Below are positions 1-5,192 of a DNA stretch of 5,796 nt, in pieces. Source of the DNA: Candidatus Hydrogenedentota bacterium (GTDB lineage Bacteria > Hydrogenedentota > Hydrogenedentia > Hydrogenedentales > CAITNO01). How positions within the stretch are numbered: position 1 is the first letter of the stretch; each line of letters starts with the position of its first letter. Under the pieces are notes generated by a model. The model was given only the letters and a program-made list of their open reading frames with translations, did no database searches and was not told the DNA's origin. The position numbers and the translations under genes are program-made. The stretch is from positions 1-5,796 of the forward strand of contig JAKLHG010000257.1 of assembly GCA_022710255.1 (NCBI GenBank). Reading direction: 5' to 3'.

Positions 1-428
1 GCGCGGGCCTGGTTATACCCGTCACCCATGGAGACGGCAATGGGCGCTTCCGCGTTATATTCGGCGGTGAATACCGCCCACCCGCGTTCAGCCCATTTTT
101 TCGCGGCGCCCAGATTCATTTCATAATGAACATGACAGAAGGCCGGAACGGGAGAACCGCAACGGACCTGGTTGCGATGGACGACCAGCCGTGCCCGGCC
201 TGCCCGGGCGTTGCCGTATATGTCCAAGTAGGGCACGCGAACCGTAACCACGCCGCAGGCGCCATCCCGGCGGGCAGAAAGCACCGTCACGGCGCCATCA
301 AAGCCGGATTCATCCTTCACAAAACCCTGTATAAACCCGTCACATCCTGTCAGTACGCACAGGAAACATCCCGCCAGCGCGAAGCACAAAGAGATTCGGG
401 CGAGGCAGGTTAGCGGGAGGTTATTCAT
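1..428 (-). CDS. Lipoprotein, probable alpha/beta hydrolase (start present, C-terminus beyond window)
   Basis: Read on the minus strand from ATG at 428-426, the frame stays open to base 1, giving 142 residues of an unfinished protein. The N-terminus is a lipoprotein signal: Arg11, a hydrophobic stretch, and two possible lipoboxes, LAGC (Cys21) and LTGC (Cys29). The second follows the longer hydrophobic core and is followed by Asp30. After a beta-rich stretch, residues 93-122 (PVPAFCHVHYE, then AKKWAERGWAVFTA) resemble the first core strands of S9/S15-like alpha/beta hydrolases, where HY would sit where those enzymes carry an HG oxyanion motif. The nucleophile elbow and the rest of the triad would lie outside the window, so catalysis cannot be judged. 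The start overlaps the end of the DUF1080 gene by 8 bases and has no clear Shine-Dalgarno sequence, which suggests translational coupling. The reading as a lipoprotein gene is firm; the hydrolase call is a moderate inference. Confidence 0.72.
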   Translation of the reverse strand, partial: MNNLPLTCLARISLCFALAGCFLCVLTGCDGFIQGFVKDESGFDGAVTVLSARRDGACGVVTVRVPYLDIYGNARAGRARLVVHRNQVRCGSPVPAFCHVHYEMNLGAAKKWAERGWAVFTAEYNAEAPIAVSMGDGYNQAR

Positions 429-1734
429 TGGCGGGCTCGAGTACCTTTATCCGGATATTCCTGAATGCGGCATAGTCATCATGGTCCTGAAGGTCGATAA
501 ATCCGCGTCGCAGCCGATAGCGCAATTCCTCTATTTCGTCCATGTCCAGATCCTGCACGACAATGCCGTTAAGGGTGGCTTTCAAATGAGAGCCCTTCAA
601 CATGATCTCCAGTTCATTCCACTCGCCTTCAGGCCGGGTCGCCACGGCGAGCGCGGGCAGCACGTCATAAATCGCGCCGGTACTGGTGGCGTGGGGTTCT
701 TTCAGGGCGGAGTCACCCATGATCTGGAATTCAAAACCGATCTTGGACTGGCGCGCCGCACGGGGCACCCACAGGTGGATACCGCTGTTGGCGTCGGCTT
801 CATTCAATTTGTATTCCAGGCGCAGGATAAAATTCTCATACCGGTCCCGCGTCACCAGACCGCCCGCGCCCGCCTGGTAGCATTCGATATACCCTTCCTG
901 GCTCACCCGGAACGATTCCTTCCCGTGATAATAGTGCCACCAATTGTTCAAATCACGGCCATTGAAAAGGGATACAAACCCCGCATTGCGCTCGTCTTCA
1001 GAAAGCATGCTGTTGTCCGGGGTCCAGGGCTTGCGCTCCGTCTCATTGGTATAGGCCGCTTCCAGGCGCGCATAGGTTTCTTCCGAATCGGGAACGACAT
1101 AATGAGTATCGCCCCAGGGATCCAGGGGCAGCGTTCCCGCCACCAGCATCAGGCCATTATTACCCGCCTCATTCGGGTCCGTGACCGTTTGAACATCGCC
1201 ATTCTCCGGTGCGGCAAGAATAAGGCGGGGCGCCAACTTCTTGAACCGGGAGGCCAGCACCGCCGCGTCCGGCCCGTCTATCCAGTAAAGCGCCATGCCC
1301 TGACCTTTCAGCATCCGTGCCGCGGTCTCCAAAGCATTTTTACGGAAGGCGGTATTCTCGGCATCTCCCAACACGCGCACCACCAGCACCATACGCTGAT
1401 CCTTGGCGCGCTCCGCATAGGTGGCAACTGTAGTTACGGAAACCGGGTCAAGGCTGCGCCCGTCTTCACTGAAACCGGACAGGTCCAGTGCAATCGCATT
1501 GCCGCCGGCCTCGGCGATGCGCGCCATGGCAGGTACCATGAATTCCAGGCTGGCGCCTTTCTCGAAAAGACCGGGAACATGGACCGCCTGCACGGTAAAA
1601 CTTTTATCTCCGCGATAAATATAACCATCCTGTATTTTCAGGTCATCCTCGCCTGCCACATTTTCAATGGTGGCGCAACCGTTTGCCAGTACAACCAAGG
1701 GTATCGCAAGTAATAGACAGGCCTGTTTCAGCAT
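421..1734 (-). CDS. DUF1080 (3-keto-disaccharide hydrolase family) lipoprotein with degenerate barrel-like N-terminal region
   Basis: This is a 437-residue envelope lipoprotein. Residues 1-20 are a signal peptide ending in LANGC (Cys20). Residues about 250-433 are a DUF1080 domain (PF06439, LamG/concanavalin-like beta-sandwich). Family landmarks are SLFNGRDLNNWW (255-266), NSGIHLW (316-322), FEFQIMGD (334-341), TGAIYD (352-357), EWNELEI (371-377), LNG (388-390), LQDH (415-418) and FRNIRIKVL (424-432). Members are annotated as hydrolases of 3-keto-glycosides or as sugar-binding modules, and are abundant in PVC bacteria. Residues about 34-235 look like a reduced (beta/alpha) glycosidase barrel (GYIYRGDKSF, then AGGNAIALDLSGF) without an obvious catalytic Glu pair. 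The start is ATG 1734-1732: AGGAG at 1748-1744 lies 9 bases upstream of it but directly abuts the ATG at 1743, which would add three residues. The stop overlaps the next gene by 8 bases. The DUF1080 call is firm; substrate and activity are not known. Confidence 0.9.
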   Translation of the reverse strand: MLKQACLLLAIPLVVLANGCATIENVAGEDDLKIQDGYIYRGDKSFTVQAVHVPGLFEKGASLEFMVPAMARIAEAGGNAIALDLSGFSEDGRSLDPVSVTTVATYAERAKDQRMVLVVRVLGDAENTAFRKNALETAARMLKGQGMALYWIDGPDAAVLASRFKKLAPRLILAAPENGDVQTVTDPNEAGNNGLMLVAGTLPLDPWGDTHYVVPDSEETYARLEAAYTNETERKPWTPDNSMLSEDERNAGFVSLFNGRDLNNWWHYYHGKESFRVSQEGYIECYQAGAGGLVTRDRYENFILRLEYKLNEADANSGIHLWVPRAARQSKIGFEFQIMGDSALKEPHATSTGAIYDVLPALAVATRPEGEWNELEIMLKGSHLKATLNGIVVQDLDMDEIEELRYRLRRGFIDLQDHDDYAAFRNIRIKVLEPANE

Positions 1735-1743
1735 CTGAATCAT

Positions 1744-1748
1744 CTCCT
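1744..1748 (-). promoter_or_regulatory. Ribosome binding site that decides the DUF1080 gene start
   Basis: The minus strand reads AGGAG immediately before ATGATTCAGATG. The gap to the first ATG (1743) is zero bases and to the second ATG (1734) is 9 bases. Only the second is a workable Shine-Dalgarno spacing, so the protein should begin MLKQ. Confidence 0.7.
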
Positions 1749-1801
1749 ACTATGAAAGATCTTATTCATTGTGAAGGCAGAATATGTCCCGCCGCACACC
1801 A

Positions 1802-1823
1802 CAGGTACGTGCATACCAGGTAC
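1802..1823. repeat. Direct repeat CAGGTAC x2 upstream of the DUF1080 gene
   Basis: Two exact CAGGTAC copies start at 1802 and 1817, 15 bases apart. They bracket an imperfect palindrome, GGTACGTGCATACC (1804-1817). The position, about 70-90 bases upstream of the DUF1080 start, suits a regulator site, but copies this short could occur by chance. Confidence 0.35.
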
Positions 1824-1899
1824 TTTATCTGCAGCAAAAACCCAAGGACATATCAGTGGATTCCACCCCACCCCGCCTCAAGTCCAAACTACGATACTA

Positions 1900-1922
1900 A
1901 TTCCAGCTGGATTGCCTGGAAT
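1900..1922. repeat. Inverted repeat ATTCCAG/CTGGAAT with nested palindrome
   Basis: ATTCCAG at 1900-1906 is the reverse complement of CTGGAAT at 1916-1922. The perfect 10-base palindrome TCCAGCTGGA (1902-1911) lies within the same stretch. It may be an operator or a short RNA hairpin in the gap before the DUF1080 gene. There is no U-tract next to it, so it does not look like a terminator. Confidence 0.4.
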
Positions 1923-1998
1923 ACTCTCCCCCGGCATCGGGACCATGTACCAATAGGGTGCAATCATCACTTAAACTATAATACTTCCGGTGCCCTGT

Positions 1999-3444
1999 TT
2001 ATTGCACTTTCTTACCGGAGAGAAACCCGTTAGGCCATTCTGTCTTCATTTCAATCTGGTGTTGTGTAACGTTGGGTGTTACGCGCGTCGGTGTCGTCAA
2101 CACCAGGGGATCTTTCCCTGGACCGGGAAAGGTCAACTCGACCAGGTACGCGGTGTATCCCTTTTCCGGTTTATCCACGCGGCCCACATAGGCGCCATCC
2201 TCCTGGGCTTCGAGTATTGTTTCCTTCCAAATGGGGCCTACAACGTCCAGCCTGAAGTCCCATCTTTCCGGGTTGGTTGCCTGCCAGAGTTTTACCACCG
2301 AAGGCTTCGTCTGGGCGGTCACACGGATGGTTTCCTCATTCGGAAACGCCCACGCATATTCCGGAAGGGGCACACCTTCCAAAATGGATTTGTAAAAAGC
2401 GACAACCGTACCCGCAGCATCAGCCCGGTCCATGCCGTGCCCGGCATTAGGCGCATAACGAAGATACTTCGGGCCTTTCAAATCATCCCAATAAAATTGC
2501 CAGGAATCGTTAAGAAAGAATTGATCCGCCGCTCCGTTCAACACCAATTTGGGTATGGTCAGTCGTTCACGATAGCTGTAGGGATCATTGATGGCAAGCA
2601 TGGCGTTCCATTCGGGCGAACCCAGCCATTCCATGATGTTGGCTTCCACATAATCGTCGATTGCGGGCGCCCAGAAGCCATAGACATTGAAGTGATGCAT
2701 GAAGGACGGAGTCACATTCACCAGATCAATGACGATAGGAACACAGGCAATAACGCGCTTGTCCACGGCGGCGGTGGTCCACGTCGTCCAGCCGCGTTTG
2801 GAGGCGCCGGCCACGACAAAATTGTCGATCTTCACCTTGCCGCCTTCTTCACTGGCGCAAAATGCCTGTATCGCATCCATGGCCCGCACGGCGCTCTTGG
2901 TCATGGGAAGCCGCGTGATCCAGAGCGGGTCGCCAGTGCGCAGGTACTTGTCCCAGTTATGGGCAATAATGGCATCTTCGCTGCGACGCCTTCCATCATC
3001 TGCAAACACCAGCGGTTGGTTGGGCACCTGGTGAATCTGTGCGGCCACGGTGTTGGTTTCCCGGACAATTCGCCGCAGGTTGGCATCAGCGCCTTTTGGC
3101 ATTGTACCGTCATTATCCCCACCGCCGATAAGCAGCAGCGAGGTGGTATGGGCGGGTTTTTCAGGTACCAGAATCACAAGCCAATGTTCCCAAAGGGTGC
3201 GGTCGACCTTGTCCGGAGTCAGCCAGGTCTGGGAAGCCATGTACAGCACATATCCTTTCCATCCTGCACCCTGGTGGGTGTGGCGCAATTCATACTTGAA
3301 ACTGGGGTCCGGCGCGGCCACATATTCATCCAGAGGGGTAAGCCCCTCTGTCACGCGCAGGTTATCGGCGTACCCGTCGAAGCTCAGACCCGCCAGTAGC
3401 AGCAATGACCACAGGAATCCCGTTCGGACCAGTTTAAATTTCAT
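1999..3444 (-). CDS. PhoPQ-activated pathogenicity-related (PqaA-like) secreted alpha/beta hydrolase
   Basis: This 481-residue protein is close to full length for the family (PF10142). Residues 1-26 are a Sec signal (hydrophobic core FLWSLLLLAGL, likely cleavage after GYA), so it should act in the periplasm or outside the cell. The hydrolase core covers about 45-355. The nucleophile elbow GASKRGW (213-219) gives Ser215, NGAADQFF (303-310) gives Asp307, and APNAGHGMD (331-339) gives His336, so the triad looks complete. Other family marks are LLLIGGGDN (103-111) and NDPYSYRERL (286-295). Residues about 365-460 form the C-terminal beta-sandwich typical of the family (LWQATNPERWDFRLD, then EKGYTAYLVELTFP). 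GGAGGT (3456-3451), 6 bases before ATG 3444, supports the start. The name comes from Salmonella PqaA; nothing here suggests PhoPQ control or virulence. Substrate is unknown; an ester or amide is expected from the fold. A terminator separates it from the DUF1573 gene upstream. Confidence 0.93.
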   Translation of the reverse strand: MKFKLVRTGFLWSLLLLAGLSFDGYADNLRVTEGLTPLDEYVAAPDPSFKYELRHTHQGAGWKGYVLYMASQTWLTPDKVDRTLWEHWLVILVPEKPAHTTSLLLIGGGDNDGTMPKGADANLRRIVRETNTVAAQIHQVPNQPLVFADDGRRRSEDAIIAHNWDKYLRTGDPLWITRLPMTKSAVRAMDAIQAFCASEEGGKVKIDNFVVAGASKRGWTTWTTAAVDKRVIACVPIVIDLVNVTPSFMHHFNVYGFWAPAIDDYVEANIMEWLGSPEWNAMLAINDPYSYRERLTIPKLVLNGAADQFFLNDSWQFYWDDLKGPKYLRYAPNAGHGMDRADAAGTVVAFYKSILEGVPLPEYAWAFPNEETIRVTAQTKPSVVKLWQATNPERWDFRLDVVGPIWKETILEAQEDGAYVGRVDKPEKGYTAYLVELTFPGPGKDPLVLTTPTRVTPNVTQHQIEMKTEWPNGFLSGKKVQ

Positions 3445-3445
3445 T

Positions 3446-3467
3446 ACAAGACCTCCATTTCTCTTGT
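3446..3467 (-). promoter_or_regulatory. Ribosome binding site in the loop of a small inverted repeat
   Basis: On the minus strand ACAAGA and TCTTGT (6-bp perfect arms, 3467-3462 and 3451-3446) flank a 10-base loop holding GGAGG. The second arm ends 1 base before the start codon of the PqaA-like gene. The Shine-Dalgarno call is strong; whether the hairpin forms or matters is uncertain because the arms are AT-rich and short. Confidence 0.6.
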
Positions 3468-3562
3468 GTTATGCGTTGTGATGTACACCCTTCATTTATG
3501 AGTTGCGGGATTTCGGGAAACGGCGCCCGCCCGGGCAAGACTGGTATCACCGGTAATGTTGC

Positions 3563-3602
3563 AATAAAAAAAGCCCCGGAATGCATACCACTCCGGGGCT
3601 TA
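3563..3602 (-). terminator. Intrinsic terminator of the DUF1573 lipoprotein gene
   Basis: A perfect 10-bp stem, AAGCCCCGGA (3571-3580) against TCCGGGGCTT (3592-3601), closes an 11-base loop. Reading the minus strand, it runs straight into a U-rich tail (the complement of 3563-3572, AATAAAAAAA). It lies about 50 bases after the stop of the DUF1573 gene and is the clearest transcription boundary in the window. Confidence 0.9.
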
Positions 3603-3613
3603 GACTGCCTTGC

Positions 3614-3648
3614 ACGGCCAAATGGTTTCACTCAGGCCGTTTTTTTTT
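3614..3648 (+). terminator. Possible plus-strand terminator-like hairpin
   Basis: ACGGCC (3614-3619) pairs with GGCCGT (3635-3640) across a 15-base loop and is followed by an uninterrupted T-run to 3648. This is the shape of an intrinsic terminator for plus-strand transcription, yet no plus-strand gene is seen. It could stop antisense RNA from entering the DUF1573 gene, or simply be a weak hairpin beside a T-run. The stem is short and the loop long. Confidence 0.4.
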
Positions 3649-3653
3649 CGCCC

Positions 3654-4994
3654 TTATTGCTTTGCTTTTTCAGGGGCATTCGAAACATCTTCCACCCCGG
3701 CGGGGGGAGCGGGCACCGCAGTAACAGCGGGGGCCGCAGCCGCCGCCGGCGCCGCCGTGGCGGGAGCCGGCGGCGGTGTGGGAAGCTGACGCACTCTGGG
3801 CTTGTAAATGTTGAACGGTATCTCCACTTCCGGCGTGTCTTTCAGGTTGGTGCGCAGGATTATGTTCTTTCCATCCAACGCGTCCGTGCGGGGCATATTG
3901 GACAGACGCAACCTGTAGGCATTGGGGCCCGCTTCAATCAATTCATGCTGAATGGTATCCAGGGGAACGACCACTTCGTTAATCTTGAATTCGGCTACCC
4001 GCCCGGCGGTGATGCTGAGCTGCTGCTGTTCCATTTCATCGGGGACCTCGCTAAACCGGATGTTGACAACAGGCGGCATAATCTCAAGGGCACCAATCAC
4101 TTGCATGCTGACCGGCAGCCAGATGACGGCACGTTCGGGCGAATCGGTGCGGATGATGAATCTTCCGTTGTGGTTGCCCACGGGGAGATCGCCCGCCGCT
4201 TTGACAATCATCTCATATTTTTTGCCGGGTTCCACTTCCTTAATTTCATGCTGAATGAAATCCATGTCCTCTATTTCCGCGGATTGAACCTTGAAGGTAA
4301 TATCTTCTTTGTTTGACTGTATTACCACTTTCTGTTCGCGGGGCTCATTATCTTCAATACGGCCGAACTGCACAGCCATGGGCTCGATGGAAATGGAAGC
4401 GATGGCTTCGCCTACGATCTTAAGTTGAAACGTGGGCTGTTCGGGATCGTTAGACGTTACGGTGACAGCCTTGGTCTGGGGGCCCTGGCGGCCCTTCAGA
4501 TTAGTTGACGCATGCAGTACGACCTCTTCCCCGGGCGCGAGTTCATTCTTGTCCAATGCTGTTGCGGTACATCCGCAGGAAGCACGTACGTTTTCAATCT
4601 TTAATAAGCCTGTACCCTCATTACGCAAAACAAACTGACACTCCGCCGTCTCTGAATTATCCAGTTTCCCAAAGTTATATTCCGGATTGGGTACTACAAG
4701 TTTGGGTACCCCACCCCCTTCGGGAGCCGGTACCGCTTCGGGGGCTGCTGCCGATTCCTGGGCAGGGGCTGCCATCGGGGGTACCGCCACGGGCGCGGGC
4801 GCCGCCGGGGGTGCTGCCACAGGCGCAGCCTCTTCCACTTCACCAACATCACCGCCCGCCTGGGCATCTTTTACGGGAACCTGCGGCGCCGGTGCCGTTT
4901 TCGGCGCATCGACCGTAGGTGTCGATGATTTTCCACATCCCATGATGCCTATCATTACTACCAACAAAACTGCCAGCAAACTACCTTTTCTCAT
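3654..4994 (-). CDS. DUF1573 lipoprotein with three tandem Ig-like modules and Pro/Ala-rich linkers
   Basis: This is a 446-residue surface or periplasmic lipoprotein. The signal peptide ends in the lipobox IMGC (Cys20). Residues about 26-97 are a Pro/Ala/Val-rich linker. Module 1 (98-197) is a clear DUF1573 (PF07610, HYDIN/ASH-like) domain: PEYNFGKL (104-111), ASCGCTA (138-144) and NDPEQP (182-187). Modules 2 (about 198-302) and 3 (about 303-397) share its layout, opening with IEPMAVQFGRI and IMPPVVNIRF, and ending with RTDSPERAVIWLPV and RTNLKDTPEVEIPF. They also share a FIQHEI/TIQHEL element (246-251 and 348-353), but lack the Cys pair. Residues about 404-446 are a second Pro/Ala-rich tail. 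No enzyme motif is visible; such modules usually act in binding or assembly. GAAAGG (5008-5003), 8 bases upstream, supports the ATG at 4994. A strong terminator follows. Confidence 0.88.
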   Translation of the reverse strand: MRKGSLLAVLLVVMIGIMGCGKSSTPTVDAPKTAPAPQVPVKDAQAGGDVGEVEEAAPVAAPPAAPAPVAVPPMAAPAQESAAAPEAVPAPEGGGVPKLVVPNPEYNFGKLDNSETAECQFVLRNEGTGLLKIENVRASCGCTATALDKNELAPGEEVVLHASTNLKGRQGPQTKAVTVTSNDPEQPTFQLKIVGEAIASISIEPMAVQFGRIEDNEPREQKVVIQSNKEDITFKVQSAEIEDMDFIQHEIKEVEPGKKYEMIVKAAGDLPVGNHNGRFIIRTDSPERAVIWLPVSMQVIGALEIMPPVVNIRFSEVPDEMEQQQLSITAGRVAEFKINEVVVPLDTIQHELIEAGPNAYRLRLSNMPRTDALDGKNIILRTNLKDTPEVEIPFNIYKPRVRQLPTPPPAPATAAPAAAAAPAVTAVPAPPAGVEDVSNAPEKAKQ

Positions 4995-5002
4995 TGGAAT
5001 AG

Positions 5003-5008
5003 CCTTTC
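5003..5008 (-). promoter_or_regulatory. Ribosome binding site of the DUF1573 gene
   Basis: The minus strand reads GAAAGG, 8 bases before the ATG at 4994. The match is moderate and the spacing good; the next in-frame ATG (residue 14) would remove most of the lipoprotein signal. Confidence 0.6.
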
Positions 5009-5043
5009 TTTTTTCAATCTGTCAACCCAAAAACACATAATAC

Positions 5044-5062
5044 TTAACGCGTTTGACGTTAA
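5044..5062. repeat. Inverted repeat TTAACG/CGTTAA, operator-like
   Basis: TTAACG (5044-5049) and CGTTAA (5057-5062) are perfect 6-bp arms around 7 bases. A TATTAT hexamer on the minus strand (5042-5037) lies next to it, so the repeat would occupy the promoter spacer if that hexamer is a -10 box. The matching -35 is poor. It could be a repressor or activator site for the DUF1573 gene. Confidence 0.4.
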
Positions 5063-5084
5063 CTTACAGTGCCTGCAACAGGGA

Positions 5085-5101
5085 TGAAACACGATGTTTC
5101 A
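5085..5101. promoter_or_regulatory. 17-base palindrome TGAAACACGATGTTTCA, candidate operator
   Basis: Seven-base perfect arms TGAAACA and TGTTTCA surround CGA. The site lies 91-107 bases upstream of the DUF1573 start and about 10-30 bases downstream of the predicted start point of the TATAAT promoter, a typical place for a roadblock-type repressor site. The binding protein is unknown; the alternative is a short RNA hairpin in the leader. Confidence 0.5.
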
Positions 5102-5117
5102 GCGAAATTTGGTCCCT

Positions 5118-5123
5118 ATTATA
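5118..5123 (-). promoter_or_regulatory. Consensus -10 box (TATAAT) of a probable promoter for the DUF1573 gene
   Basis: The minus strand carries an exact TATAAT at 5123-5118. The -35 region is weak (TTAGTA at 18-base spacing). It would give a leader of roughly 115 bases before ATG 4994, containing both palindromes. It is the best housekeeping-type promoter match in this gap. Confidence 0.45.
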
Positions 5124-5171
5124 CAAAATCGCAATCCGAAATACTAACGAATAAACGAATCAGCCATGACA

Positions 5172-5190
5172 AATTGGGACAAGTCCAATT
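5172..5190 (-). terminator. Weak hairpin just after the TPR-like gene
   Basis: AATTGG (5172-5177) pairs with CCAATT (5185-5190) around 7 bases, 2 bases after the stop codon. Only a short TTTG follows on the minus strand, so it is at most a poor terminator. Read-through into the DUF1573 gene remains possible. Confidence 0.3.
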
Positions 5191-5192
5191 CT

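Larger units (their letters stand above)
1744..1998. other. 255-base intergenic region, no convincing gene
   Basis: This gap separates the PqaA-like gene from the DUF1080 gene. No open frame has both a ribosome binding site and recognisable content; a 22-codon minus frame at 1946-1878 lacks a Shine-Dalgarno sequence. It contains short repeats: direct CAGGTAC copies, an ATTCCAG/CTGGAAT inverted pair, and ATATGTCC (1782-1789) inverted against GGACATAT (1846-1853). A TATTAT hexamer on the minus strand (1983-1978) and TTGCTG-16-TATGCA (around 1836-1809) are possible but poor promoter matches. No strong terminator follows the upstream stop: a 6-bp TCCGGT/ACCGGA pair (1986-1991 and 2014-2019) spans the stop codon and has no U-tract. 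The region most likely holds the leader and promoter of the DUF1080 gene. Confidence 0.55.

Noticed and set aside
126..413. Plus-strand 95-codon frame at the left end
   Set aside because: It is antisense to the lipoprotein frame 428-1, which has a signal peptide and coherent fold pattern.
481..1713. Long plus-strand open frame (410 codons) opposite the DUF1080 gene
   Set aside because: It lies wholly antisense to a gene with clear DUF1080 motifs. Its translation has no recognisable domain, and long antisense frames are common in GC-rich DNA.
1878..1946. 22-codon minus-strand frame in the intergenic region
   Set aside because: There is no Shine-Dalgarno sequence before its ATG and no recognisable peptide, and a frame this short is expected by chance.
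1977..1982. Plus-strand TATAAT as a promoter
   Set aside because: There is no suitable -35 box and no plus-strand gene downstream; AT-rich intergenic sequence explains it.
1990..3399. Long plus-strand open frame (469 codons) opposite the PqaA-like gene
   Set aside because: It mirrors a family member with complete triad and signal peptide. The antisense product is low-complexity, His/Gly/Arg-rich and unlike any known family.
3710..3780. GCC/GGC-rich stretch as a repeat element
   Set aside because: It is the coding sequence of the Ala/Pro-rich tail of the DUF1573 lipoprotein, not an independent repeat.
3471..4316. Plus-strand frame running through the terminator and the DUF1573 gene
   Set aside because: It crosses an intrinsic terminator stem, contains a Gly/Arg-rich stretch that is the reverse of the Pro/Ala tail, and has no domain.
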